DNA of 64,000 nt from WVZL01 sp041862375 (GTDB lineage: Bacteria; Acidobacteriota; Aminicenantia; Aminicenantales; Aminicenantaceae): positions 1 through 64,000 of the forward strand of contig JBGVTE010000050.1 of NCBI GenBank assembly GCA_041862375.1. The letters run 5' to 3'. Positions 46,064 to 54,073 of the stretch are shown in pieces. How positions within the stretch are numbered: position 1 is the stretch's first letter; each line of letters starts with the position of its first letter. The notes beneath the pieces were generated by a model that ran no database searches, was not told the DNA's origin, and saw only the letters and a list, made by a program, of their open reading frames with translations. A program made the position numbers and the translations under genes.

Positions 46064-46557
46064 TTTTTACTCCAAGTACGGATAAAATCCTCTTTCAAAG
46101 AGCTAAGATTTCTTTCCTTCTTTTCTTTAAGCCACCAGAAAACAATGTGATCCTTTTTCCCCAAGTAATGTTTATACTCGCTGGGAGAGGGGCCAAAATT
46201 ACCATAGAGTTTTTTACCTTCACGAGTCACCCAGCAGTGACCCTTTATCTCGTTGAGGCCATTTCTGTAAAGACCTATATTGATCTCTACCGGACGGCCA
46301 GCAGCGGTCTCGGAGGCATAGGCCAGCATTGCGAAGTATAAGCATGGGTGCTGTCGCACCCCACGATGAAGCAACCTCCATAAAGGCCAGTATTTCAAGA
46401 CTATTTTAATGCTGTCCGAACCGGGTATGGCTAATTTTCTGTATTCATCTTTGACTGCTTCCACTAATTCAGTCAGGGTGCGATCCTCAGCAAGCTCACC
46501 AATTCGGTTAAAACGTCGTAAGATTTTGAAAAAGTGCTTTAGAGTTAATATATGCAA
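46051..46557 (-). CDS. Transglutaminase-like protease, lasso-peptide B2 type
   Basis: A 168-residue protein resembling the Transglut_core3 family (lasso B2). Cys72 lies in RGVRQHPCLYFAMLAYAS, His107 in EIKGHCWVTREG, and an Asn/Gly-rich NFGPS follows where the third catalytic residue is expected. B2 proteins are the leader peptidases of lasso pathways. The match is weaker than for classic B2 because the usual 'C-L-x-R-S' is C-L-Y-F, but the spacing Cys-to-His (35) is right. It is the only protease in the cluster and the best candidate for leader removal. Confidence 0.75.
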   Translation of the reverse strand: MHILTLKHFFKILRRFNRIGELAEDRTLTELVEAVKDEYRKLAIPGSDSIKIVLKYWPLWRLLHRGVRQHPCLYFAMLAYASETAAGRPVEINIGLYRNGLNEIKGHCWVTREGKKLYGNFGPSPSEYKHYLGKKDHIVFWWLKEKKERNLSSLKEDFIRTWSKKWRT

Positions 46558-46578
46558 ATGCTATCCCTGTCTCTTGGA

Positions 46579-48006
46579 TTATTCCTTTCCGATTTTCCCG
46601 CATATTTCAATGTTCTCTGAAAGAGGTTGTGGCTTAGCAAAAAGACAAGCTCCTTGACACAAAGCCCGGACTCTGTAGTAGCAATCTCTGCATGTTTGCC
46701 ACAAAGGAGATTCTTGCCATGCGGATGTTAAAGGTTTTGCATAGGACTGCAGATTTTTCCAGGAAGTAAACTTTCGGAGGGAAGGACGTTCCTCAACATG
46801 GTCTGCACAGCAGAGCCCGACTTTTAAATCGGGTCTGATCATTATACAAAAAGTATAGTCGTCTAGGTGCACTGCACAGTTACCCGAAAAAACATTCCAA
46901 AGAGGTAAGTTGCTTACTTCTTCAACACAACAAAGAGGTTGAGGTTTAGCTAGGACAGGCTTCAGCCCGTTATCCAGAATAAAGCGCGCAAAGCGATCAG
47001 AAAGCCCTGCATACTGAAGCCATTTGTTACGATCCCAGGATAATGCTGCATGATGTTCCACAACAGGGGCAAACGATATTTTATCAAGATTAAGAAAGCA
47101 GGCATATTCCAGTATAAAGCTCCAATCCTCTTCCATAAGATTATAGCGGATTAAAATCTCAACGCCAGCATTCCGCAACCGAAGGGCGTTTTCCTTGAGT
47201 GTCTTGATTTTGACATGTTGTGCTCTAGATGATGGGATATGTACAAATACTTTCTCTACTAAATCTGGTTTAACAGCATTTATCGCTTCTTTTGAAGCAA
47301 TTAAATTAGAAGGAAAGTAAACTTTGAGCCCTGCCTTTTGTATTTCAGAAAGTAAGTTCACGAACCCTGGATAATAAGTAGGCTCCCCTCCGTAGAGGCT
47401 TAATCTCCGTACTCCCATTCGGGATGCCCACGAGATAAGCCATCGAATGTCTTCTATATCCGCATCCTTTTGGGGGAGACCAGTGCTCATGCAGTATTCG
47501 CAGTCCAGATTACACCGATAGGTCGGTACAAAACCAAGTTGTCTCTCTAAAGGTTCAGTGTGCGATCTTATCACGGATCGAAACAGCTCTAACCCCTCTT
47601 CTCCCCACCGTGCTTGGATTATCCGTCCGTACTCACTGTGTAATGCTTTCTGGTTAGCTAATAGCCGCAAGCAGAATTCAATATCTTCATCTGACTTAAA
47701 CGAAAGCCACTTCTCCACGCCATTCAAAAATACAGCTTCCTGCTTATGCGCTCTGCTTCCTACAGAATATTTTTTGGTATTGAGGTTTTTAGTAGTTATA
47801 TATGGGTCTGAGAAAAAAGGGAACCGGGATTTACAAAATGCTGCCAACATAGACCTGCTTGTATTCGTTATTCTTGTAAATGCCTCCATGATCTCAGCAG
47901 CATAGTATTCTGGATGGTTGCCCAATACCGCAAATCCTATTTGTTCTCCGTAAGGTGCCTTGTTCGAGAGTAAATCAACAATTTCCATATCTATGGACTG
48001 CTTCAT
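46579..48006 (-). CDS. Radical SAM enzyme D with N-terminal extension, RiPP cluster
   Basis: A 475-residue enzyme. The SAM motif is at C165, C169 and C172 (YRCNLDCEYCMST), followed by SLYGGEPTYYPGF. Auxiliary cysteines include LKVGLCCADH and CRDCYYRVRALCQGACL, a SPASM-like pattern. About 155 residues of unfamiliar helical sequence precede the SAM domain and may be a peptide-binding or partner-binding module. The start overlaps the kinase-like gene upstream by 4 bp. Confidence 0.88.
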   Translation of the reverse strand: MKQSIDMEIVDLLSNKAPYGEQIGFAVLGNHPEYYAAEIMEAFTRITNTSRSMLAAFCKSRFPFFSDPYITTKNLNTKKYSVGSRAHKQEAVFLNGVEKWLSFKSDEDIEFCLRLLANQKALHSEYGRIIQARWGEEGLELFRSVIRSHTEPLERQLGFVPTYRCNLDCEYCMSTGLPQKDADIEDIRWLISWASRMGVRRLSLYGGEPTYYPGFVNLLSEIQKAGLKVYFPSNLIASKEAINAVKPDLVEKVFVHIPSSRAQHVKIKTLKENALRLRNAGVEILIRYNLMEEDWSFILEYACFLNLDKISFAPVVEHHAALSWDRNKWLQYAGLSDRFARFILDNGLKPVLAKPQPLCCVEEVSNLPLWNVFSGNCAVHLDDYTFCIMIRPDLKVGLCCADHVEERPSLRKFTSWKNLQSYAKPLTSAWQESPLWQTCRDCYYRVRALCQGACLFAKPQPLSENIEICGKIGKE

Positions 48007-49022
48007 ATTTCACTCCCGCTCAAAGGACTCATAGTGCGTGAAACAACGTACACTGGAATATTTAATATAATGTCAAGAAGTGCATCCAAAACATTCTGGG
48101 CATCCTTTGGCCATAAAAAGTACATGAAACACGGTGCTAACCGTTCGAGAGCTTCACTCATGGATAGCCTTTGACATGGATCCATTCCATCTTTACAGAG
48201 AAAATATATGCTGTCTAGGGTAGCAATGCGGGGAATCTTTACTGAGAAGAACCGGTCTATGGGAAAAGTGTACTTGCCACTTTGCTGCTTTTGGGCAGCA
48301 AGGTTTTTCAGTTGAGGGAGTCTCGTACATGTGTCTGGCGTGACCTGAACTGTTGGTTTGTAAGGCCTAACTCTCCAGATGCCATGATCATCTTTCAATA
48401 GACTCACCAAGTCGTCCCCGCAGAAATCCCAGCCTTCAGCCACCATCTCAAGGACACGTGTTGTTTTCCCGCTTCCGCCGGGGCCAGTCCACAGCTGGCA
48501 ACGCCCGTTACGTGAAACCGCCCCTGAATGTACTAAAAAATGTCCCTTCTGCATGAGGAAATCGGTAGTTAATATTTGTGCTGCTGTACCAATATTACAG
48601 GGATCACCAGAATATCGTTTTCCTTCCTTATCGTCGACTAAACAGACTATTTTAGATGTGTTGGATTTTAAGATAACACCAAACTCCCCCAAAACCACTG
48701 CAAACCCGTCAAGGACTTTATAGAGCTCGATTCTTTCGTACACCTCGTTGGAAGCTGACCGGATAGGATTTCTTGATAGGAGACTTCGCCAATATGGAGC
48801 GGAATCGGTATAATCAACGATACACTCATAACGCTCGGAGTGGACTGTCATTTGCGATTTTTCTTCCCAAGAATACAATTCTCTGCACAGATTCCTCAAT
48901 AAGCGTTCGTCAGAGGACATGATAGCTAATTGCATATCCATGAAAAGGAGCTCCCGAGTATGAGCTCCGGTTCTTAACAATGAATGGAATATGTAATTAA
49001 TTGAGTTGCGGCGATCTTTCAT
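48003..49022 (-). CDS. HPr kinase-like protein 2, RiPP cluster
   Basis: A 339-residue protein with HprK-type P-loop domain: FLVHSGAVSRNGRCQLWTG PGGSGKTT (P-loop 180-188), then WDFCGDDLVSLL, the Asp-Asp motif. Proteins of this type phosphorylate peptides in some lasso clusters (PadeK in paeninodin); they are unrelated to sugar control here because no HPr gene is present. The N-terminal ~150 residues are divergent. It overlaps its sister kinase gene by 4 bp. Confidence 0.83.
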   Translation of the reverse strand: MKDRRNSINYIFHSLLRTGAHTRELLFMDMQLAIMSSDERLLRNLCRELYSWEEKSQMTVHSERYECIVDYTDSAPYWRSLLSRNPIRSASNEVYERIELYKVLDGFAVVLGEFGVILKSNTSKIVCLVDDKEGKRYSGDPCNIGTAAQILTTDFLMQKGHFLVHSGAVSRNGRCQLWTGPGGSGKTTRVLEMVAEGWDFCGDDLVSLLKDDHGIWRVRPYKPTVQVTPDTCTRLPQLKNLAAQKQQSGKYTFPIDRFFSVKIPRIATLDSIYFLCKDGMDPCQRLSMSEALERLAPCFMYFLWPKDAQNVLDALLDIILNIPVYVVSRTMSPLSGSEI

Positions 49023-50074
49023 TCGAAATCGATTTCCTTTCTGATCCGAGAAATAAATTCCTCTGGGTAGCTTGCCAGATAACCTTGAGAAACATTTAAG
49101 TGGGAAGAGGCCAGGAGCCAGTCAGTAAGCAGCCAGAAATGTCGCTCTGTCAGGTCACGTTTTGAAAAAAACCAAGCCATTGAATGTATGTTATCCAGGA
49201 TGTTTTCAGGGGGACAAGGCTCTATCCATGGTTTGGAATCTGGGTGTAGGTGGATGACTAAGCCAGGATACGCTTCTCTACAAGCAGATTGACCGAAGTA
49301 AGTTTGTATATCAATACAGTACTTACCATCGCTCCGGAGAGGTGCTTTCTCTAAATGATGCAATTCGGAAAATCTTTCAAGTGTTTGTCGGTTCACATTG
49401 GCAACCTCGCGGAAAGCCATCATTTTCAGTCCTCTGTCACTGTTGTGTAATATAGCAAGGTCATCTGCAAGAAACCGGGCACCTCTTAGAACTAAACGCA
49501 ATACTTGGGTAGATTTACCACTATTTGGTGGTCCAGACAAAATCACAGCCTTGTTGCCTATGGCTACAGCGCCACAGTGAATTAAGCACGCATTGAATTG
49601 ACGAATCCACTCGACTACTAAAGGGTAAAAGAATCCTTCTGGTTCCGCCCGGATTCGCTGCATTGCATGTCCAGATTGCAAACAGGGGGAACTGCTGTCG
49701 TCAAGGTAAATCCTGCTGTAATGGGGCGAAGCCTCATCGAGTTCAATGATGGCAGTATTTGGGACACAAATCCAAATGTGTGATCCTTCAAAGGCATAAG
49801 CAATAGTAACCTCAGGTCTAATATTTATAGTGGGTCCATCGAAAGCAATACGTCTGCGTAAACCATCAAATTGGTTGTAATCACTTACAACCTCACAAAT
49901 GAGACGCTTGTCTATCTCCCATGGGAAAGCTCTACCACGATAATTGAACAATTGTTGTATGCTACTAATTACTTCTGGCTGGTGGCAGTGGACATGAATC
50001 TGCCATTCGAGCAGATCAATATACAGATCCTTGCTCAGTATTGATGAGATGTATTCGGAAGAGTTATTACTCAT
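49019..50074 (-). CDS. HPr kinase-like protein 1, RiPP cluster
   Basis: A 351-residue sister of the protein encoded downstream. The P-loop is GPPNSGKST (181-189) after CLIHCGAVAIGNKAVILS; ARFLADDLAILH carries the Asp-Asp motif. The two kinases are tandem and divergent, so they may modify different residues or form a heteromer. The gene starts 230 bp after the precursor stop and has no obvious Shine-Dalgarno, so it may be translated less than the precursor. Confidence 0.83.
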   Translation of the reverse strand: MSNNSSEYISSILSKDLYIDLLEWQIHVHCHQPEVISSIQQLFNYRGRAFPWEIDKRLICEVVSDYNQFDGLRRRIAFDGPTINIRPEVTIAYAFEGSHIWICVPNTAIIELDEASPHYSRIYLDDSSSPCLQSGHAMQRIRAEPEGFFYPLVVEWIRQFNACLIHCGAVAIGNKAVILSGPPNSGKSTQVLRLVLRGARFLADDLAILHNSDRGLKMMAFREVANVNRQTLERFSELHHLEKAPLRSDGKYCIDIQTYFGQSACREAYPGLVIHLHPDSKPWIEPCPPENILDNIHSMAWFFSKRDLTERHFWLLTDWLLASSHLNVSQGYLASYPEEFISRIRKEIDFE

Positions 50075-50255
50075 TGTTATTGTATTGAATTTTCAATTTG
50101 GATAACACTGCCTTGGTTAAAAATTTGAGAAATTTGTAGCCTTTGGTTAATGGTCTTTTCCTCTCGTTTGTTTTCTTTGAGAGTAAAATCAAGTGGATTT
50201 TTACGTCTGAATCATGTGCACTGATTTTTAAATATACAGAACAAGAAAAAGATCG

Positions 50256-50272
50256 CCAGGCAAAATGCTGGA
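50256..50272 (-). terminator. Weak hairpin between precursor and kinase genes
   Basis: On the minus strand CCAGC-ATTTT-GCCTGG forms a short stem followed by CGATCTTTTTCTT. It could act as an attenuator that makes more precursor than enzyme mRNA. The rest of 50075-50303 holds no gene. Confidence 0.35.
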
Positions 50273-50303
50273 CTTATTTCTCAACTAGAGTTCTACTGTT
50301 TGA

Positions 50304-50477
50304 TTAATAATAATAATACAGACTGGTATAATATAGATAACAACTGCTGCTCCCGCCTGATCCCCCTCCTGTTCCCTGGATGATTTTGATCGATTCATGC
50401 TTTTTCATCTCTGGAGGAATGTACGGCTCTTTTTTTGCCTGGGAGTCTTTTTTTGAGGATGGATTTGGTTTTTTCAT
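50304..50477 (-). CDS. Candidate RiPP precursor peptide (57 aa)
   Basis: A small gene on the minus strand with ATG 50477, GAGGGGAG about 10 nt upstream and TAA at 50304-50306. The leader (1-36) is Lys/Ser/Pro-rich and carries YIPPEMKKHESIKII from Tyr19; Y-x2-P-x-M matches the Y-x2-P-x-L pattern bound by B1/PqqD-type proteins in lasso leaders. Residues 37-45 are a Gly/Ser linker (GGGSGGSSS). The last 12 residues are CYLYYTSLYYYY: seven Tyr and one Cys. Leader, linker and unusual core are what a modified-peptide precursor looks like, and it heads an operon of peptide-modifying enzymes. No homologue can be recalled. Confidence 0.8.
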   Translation of the reverse strand: MKKPNPSSKKDSQAKKEPYIPPEMKKHESIKIIQGTGGGSGGSSSCYLYYTSLYYYY

Positions 50478-50549
50478 ATAAATCTTACTCCCCTCGCATT
50501 ACTCATGCCTAATTATGAGTTTTTTAAATCATGCAAACCAGTTGACTTA

Positions 50550-50579
50550 TCTTTACTACAAAGAAAAGTGAATTGTCAA
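50550..50579 (-). promoter_or_regulatory. Candidate promoter of the precursor operon
   Basis: On the minus strand TTGACA (50574-50579) with an 18-bp spacer and TAAAGA (50550-50555). The transcript would start about 65 bp before the precursor ATG. The -35 box is immediately next to the transposon target duplication. Confidence 0.55.
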
Positions 50580-50594
50580 GCATTTGAACTCGTT
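50580..50594. repeat. Left 15-bp target site duplication
   Basis: GCATTTGAACTCGTT is repeated exactly at 52003-52017 on the other side of the transposon. Confidence 0.9.
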
Positions 50595-52002
50595 TGTCAG
50601 ATAAAAATTAAAAGTGGACTATTTTTTAATGATTTAAGATTTAAAAGTGGACTGATTATAAGCCGCTATGATTTAAACCTTATTGGAGAAAGGAGGTTTA
50701 CTTCATGGCGAAACAACTTCACAGGAAATTCCCTGATAAGCAGGTCAAATCACTTTTAGAGAAGTACCTATCAAAAGAAATCAAGATAGACTATATCCTG
50801 GAGGTTTTGGGAATTGGAAGGAGCAGATTCTTTGAACTTCTTACTAAATATCGAGAGGATCCTAAGCACTTTTCCATCGCTTATAGGAGGAAAAATAATC
50901 CTAGGACAATTGGCAAAGAAATCGAGGAGAATATTCTAAAAGAATTACGCATAGAGAAGAGCCTCATCAAGAACAAAGACATGCCTATTAAATCATATAA
51001 CTACAGCTATATCCGGGATCAGCTCTGGAGCAAATACCAGCAAAAAGTTTCCTTGCCCACCATCATAGACAGGGCAAAAAAGAATAATTTCTACTTTCCT
51101 CGGCCAAAGAGAAAATCTCACGATCGAGAGGTCTTAACTAATTATGCGGGGGAGTTGATTCAACATGACTCTTCTCAGCATAAACGGTCACCCTATGTCG
51201 ATGAGAAATGGCATTTAATCACTTCACTCGATGATTACAGCCGCAACCTCCTCTACGCCGAATTCGTCAAGCAAGAGACCAGCTGGGATCATATCGAAGC
51301 CTTGGAGAACGTGATCTTACGCTACGGGTTGCCCTATGCTTATTATGTGGATAGCCATTCTATCTTTCGCTTTGTCCAGGGAAGAGACAGCTTCTGGCGT
51401 AAGCATCATAAAATCACTGATGAAGTGGATCCTCAATGGAAACAAGTCCTTAATGAGTGTCGAGTTAAGATAACATATGCCCTCTCACCTCAAGCCAGAG
51501 GTAAGGTAGAAAGGCCCTATGGCTGGCTTCAGGATAGGATAGTCAGAACTTGTGCCCGAGAAACCATCCGAACCATAGATCAAGCCAGAGAACTCCTCAA
51601 AGCGGAAGTAAATCGCTATAACAATCATCAAGTACACAGCACCACGGGCGAGATTCCAAGCTTACGATTACAAAGAGCGCTAGATGAGAAGAAATCTCTC
51701 TTTAGAGAGTTTGCCGTACCGCCCCCTTTCGAATCGAGTAAAGATATATTCTCTCTCAAAGCAGAACGAATCGTGAACCCTTATCGAAAAATATCATTCA
51801 ACAACATGGAATTTAGGATTTCGGGAGTTCCTATAAGGGAAACAGTTCAACTGAGGATTATTCCAAATAAAGAATCAGGCATGGCAGAAATTAGATTCTG
51901 GTGTAACAATAAATTAGTTGACATCCAAAAGATTAAAAATGAAGACCTGAATCTAGTCCACTTTTAAAACTTAAATAGTCCACTTTTAAATTTTAGCTAA
52001 CA
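50595..52002. mobile_element. Complete insertion sequence, IS481/ISNCY-like, 1408 bp
   Basis: Terminal inverted repeats are TGTCAGATAAAAATTAAAAG at the left end and, inverted, TGTTAGCTAAAATTTAAAAG at the right, both followed by TGGACTATTT. Second internal AAAAGTGGACT copies lie near each end. Exact 15-bp direct repeats flank the element, meaning a single, fairly recent insertion. It carries one transposase gene. A TGT end and a long duplication are features of the IS481 group; family naming is tentative. Confidence 0.9.
50705..51967 (+). CDS. DDE (rve-type) transposase
   Basis: A 420-residue transposase. The N-terminus has helix-turn-helix character (LLEKYLSKEIKIDYILEVLG IGRSRFFELL). The catalytic core shows LIQHDSSQHKRSPY (first Asp), YAYYVDSHSIFRF (second Asp) and SPQARGKVERPYGWLQDR (Glu). 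NRYNNHQVHSTTGEIPSLR is the usual segment after the core. The frame is intact with AGGAGG 7 nt before the ATG, so the element may be active. Confidence 0.93.
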   Translation: MAKQLHRKFPDKQVKSLLEKYLSKEIKIDYILEVLGIGRSRFFELLTKYREDPKHFSIAYRRKNNPRTIGKEIEENILKELRIEKSLIKNKDMPIKSYNYSYIRDQLWSKYQQKVSLPTIIDRAKKNNFYFPRPKRKSHDREVLTNYAGELIQHDSSQHKRSPYVDEKWHLITSLDDYSRNLLYAEFVKQETSWDHIEALENVILRYGLPYAYYVDSHSIFRFVQGRDSFWRKHHKITDEVDPQWKQVLNECRVKITYALSPQARGKVERPYGWLQDRIVRTCARETIRTIDQARELLKAEVNRYNNHQVHSTTGEIPSLRLQRALDEKKSLFREFAVPPPFESSKDIFSLKAERIVNPYRKISFNNMEFRISGVPIRETVQLRIIPNKESGMAEIRFWCNNKLVDIQKIKNEDLNLVHF

Positions 52003-52017
52003 GCATTTGAACTCGTT
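52003..52017. repeat. Right 15-bp target site duplication
   Basis: Exact copy of 50580-50594 at the right border of the insertion sequence. Confidence 0.9.
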
Positions 52018-52106
52018 TTGAGGAAAGAATGAATAAAAAGGCCATTTTAGTATTTCAGGATATTCTCAGTTTTAGAGCGGAGCTAATTAAATTGAGGTTT
52101 ATTCAG

Positions 52107-52329
52107 GTAAGTAAGCATCTTTTTTCCGTGATAAGGAAAGAAAAGCGTGGGTATACGGTGAAGAAGGTCGTATGAAGGCTGAGCGGGCATGGTTTCCGAC
52201 TGGAGGGAGGAAGAGCGAAGCCTGAATCGAGCCGCTTTGACTCGCTGGGGCAAAGCGAGCGTGCCTTCAAGCCGTATGCCCATCGCTCAATGACTATTTT
52301 AATTTTCATCACGGGGAAAAAGATGCTTC
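52107..52329. repeat. Family A inverted-repeat element, full copy (223 bp)
   Basis: AAGCATCTTTTTTCCGTGAT at the left end and, inverted, AAGCATCTTTTTCCCCGTGA at the right. ATTCAG (52101-52106 and 52330-52335) flanks it as a 6-bp target duplication. The interior is itself an imperfect hairpin (CGTATGAAGGCTGAGCGGGC versus inverted GAGCGATGGGCATACGGCTT). No coding capacity: a MITE-like element. The spacer 52018-52106 and 52336-52435 shows no gene. Confidence 0.85.
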
Positions 52330-52435
52330 ATTCAGTTGATTTTGGCTGGACAAACTTAAGTTTTTGATTTAGAATTTCCAAAGTATTATCAGTACATAAT
52401 TTTCTTGATAAGTTACTGGATTCTGAGATGATCGA

Positions 52436-52511
52436 GGCGCGGTACCCAAGTGGCTAAGGGAGAGGTCTGCAAAACCTCGATTCGTCGGTTCGAATCCGAC
52501 CCGCGCCTCCA
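52436..52511 (+). tRNA. tRNA-Cys (anticodon GCA)
   Basis: Acceptor GGCGCGG/CCGCGCC, anticodon stem AGGTC-type with loop CTGCAAA (anticodon GCA), T arm GTCGG-TTCGAAT-CCGAC, discriminator T and encoded CCA. Confidence 0.95.
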
Positions 52512-52592
52512 CAGCCTTTAACTTCTTTCTTACGTAAACATTCTTTTTGCCGAAAAAGTTAAAAGTGTAGACTTGACACTGCCGAAATATAT

Positions 52593-52621
52593 TTGACATA
52601 AGGAATCAAAAATTATATATT
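52593..52621 (+). promoter_or_regulatory. Sigma70-type promoter of the Yip1 gene
   Basis: TTGACA (52593-52598), 17-bp spacer, TATATT (52616-52621), 26 bp before the ATG. Confidence 0.75.
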
Positions 52622-52647
52622 TTTGAAAATTTTTAAAGGAGGCAATA

Positions 52648-53244
52648 ATGGATATAGTAGCGAGGGCACAGGGAATAATATTAAAGCCTAAAGAAGAATG
52701 GGTTAAGGTCAAAGAAGAACCTACCTCTGTTTCTCAACTTTTTACCTCATATGCTGTAATCTTGGCTGCCATTCCCGCTATAGCTCAGTTTATAGGATAC
52801 GGACTCATTGGTTTTAGCGTACCTTTTATTGGATGGATAAAATACGGCATAGGTATGGCTTTTCTCCGTCTGATACTTACTTATATTTTCGCCTTGGTTT
52901 CTGTCTATGTCTTAGGTTTTGTCATAAATCTCTTAGCCCCCAGCTTCTCATCGACTCAGAATAATGTAAACGCCATGAAGCTTGCCGTGTACTCCATGAC
53001 TCCCGCCTGGATAGCAGGCATTTTCTACATTATTCCTGTCTTAGCACCACTAGTTATTATAGCAAGCCTCTATGGAATCTATGTTCTTTATCTTGGTTTT
53101 GCGACCCCTCTCATGGATACACCGAAGGAGAAAGTCGTGGTTTACTTAGTTGTGAGTATCGTGGTGGTCCTGGTGTTGTGGATTGTGGTATCCCTTATCC
53201 TCGGAGCAATTTTTACGGTGGGAGCAGTCTACCGAGCTATTTAA
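52648..53244 (+). CDS. Yip1-family membrane protein
   Basis: A 198-residue protein with five hydrophobic helices. The N-terminus (ARAQGIILKPKEEWVKVKEE PTSVSQLF) is the bacterial Yip1/DUF1282 signature: an amphipathic 'I-L-x-P-x-x-x-W' followed by the first helix. Function in bacteria is unknown. AAGGAGG lies 6 nt before the ATG, and a good promoter precedes it. It overlaps the convergent pyrF by 8 bp. Confidence 0.87.
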   Translation: MDIVARAQGIILKPKEEWVKVKEEPTSVSQLFTSYAVILAAIPAIAQFIGYGLIGFSVPFIGWIKYGIGMAFLRLILTYIFALVSVYVLGFVINLLAPSFSSTQNNVNAMKLAVYSMTPAWIAGIFYIIPVLAPLVIIASLYGIYVLYLGFATPLMDTPKEKVVVYLVVSIVVVLVLWIVVSLILGAIFTVGAVYRAI

Positions 53245-53956
53245 TTTCTTCCAAGATTCGAAGGTATGCTTTGTGAGGCGAAGAAGCCTCAAGAATCGGT
53301 CTCCCCACAACTAAATAATCGGCTCCTTTTTGAATAGCTTGAGAAGGTGTCATTATTCGTTTTTGGTCGTGAGCTGCAGCCCAAGAAGGTCGGATACCTG
53401 GAACAACAACGATAAAGTCTTTTCCAATTTTTTCTTTGATGACTTTAATTTCCTGAGGAGAGCAGACTACTCCTTCCACTCCTTCTTGCCGAGCCAACAT
53501 AGCTAATCGAAGAACATGATCTATTGGATTTTCTGCTATTCCAAGTTCTTTGAGATTCTCCTCTTTAAGGCTGGTTAGAACAGTTACTGCAAGAAGAAGG
53601 GATTCCTTTACTCCAATTTTTTCTGCTTCACTTTTCGCAGCTTCTACAGCCCTGGCTAACATTTCACGCCCTCCTGATGCATGAAGAGTCATCATATCGA
53701 CGCCGTGCCTTACTCCTGCTTTCACTGTTTCTGCCACAGTATTGGGGATATCATGTAATTTAAGGTCAAGAAATATTTTTTTTCTTAAAACCTTGATTTT
53801 TCTGAGCAGTTGAGGACCTTCGGATGCAAAAAGCTTCAATCCTACCTTAAAGATTTCTGCTTGATCCAGTTGCTTTATGATGTAAAATGCATCTTCTTTA
53901 CTCTTTACATCCAGAGCAATTATGATTCTTTTTGCTAAACCCGTAATTTTTTCCAT
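53237..53956 (-). CDS. pyrF: Orotidine 5'-phosphate decarboxylase
   Basis: A 239-residue TIM-barrel enzyme, last step of UMP synthesis. IIALDVKSKEDA, KIFLDLKLHDIPNTV (catalytic Lys/Asp network), MMTLHASGG, VVCSPQE and VVPGIRPSWA are the expected motifs in order, and DYLVVGRPILEA binds phosphate. It is followed upstream by pyrD and pyrK on the same strand, forming a pyrimidine operon read pyrK-pyrD-pyrF. Confidence 0.95.
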   Translation of the reverse strand: MEKITGLAKRIIIALDVKSKEDAFYIIKQLDQAEIFKVGLKLFASEGPQLLRKIKVLRKKIFLDLKLHDIPNTVAETVKAGVRHGVDMMTLHASGGREMLARAVEAAKSEAEKIGVKESLLLAVTVLTSLKEENLKELGIAENPIDHVLRLAMLARQEGVEGVVCSPQEIKVIKEKIGKDFIVVVPGIRPSWAAAHDQKRIMTPSQAIQKGADYLVVGRPILEASSPHKAYLRILEEIK

Positions 53957-54073
53957 TTATTGTCACGCCCTTTGTAATCTCATAAGCTTTATTGTTTTAT
54001 CAATTCAATTAAATATGATTTTAGAAGCTGGCTTTCTTCATTATGCGCTTATTTCTTTTTTCTGATTACTACC

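Noticed and set aside
50505..50759. 84-residue plus-strand frame at the left end of the insertion sequence
   Set aside because: It spans the insertion junction and the inverted repeat and has no homology; chance frame.
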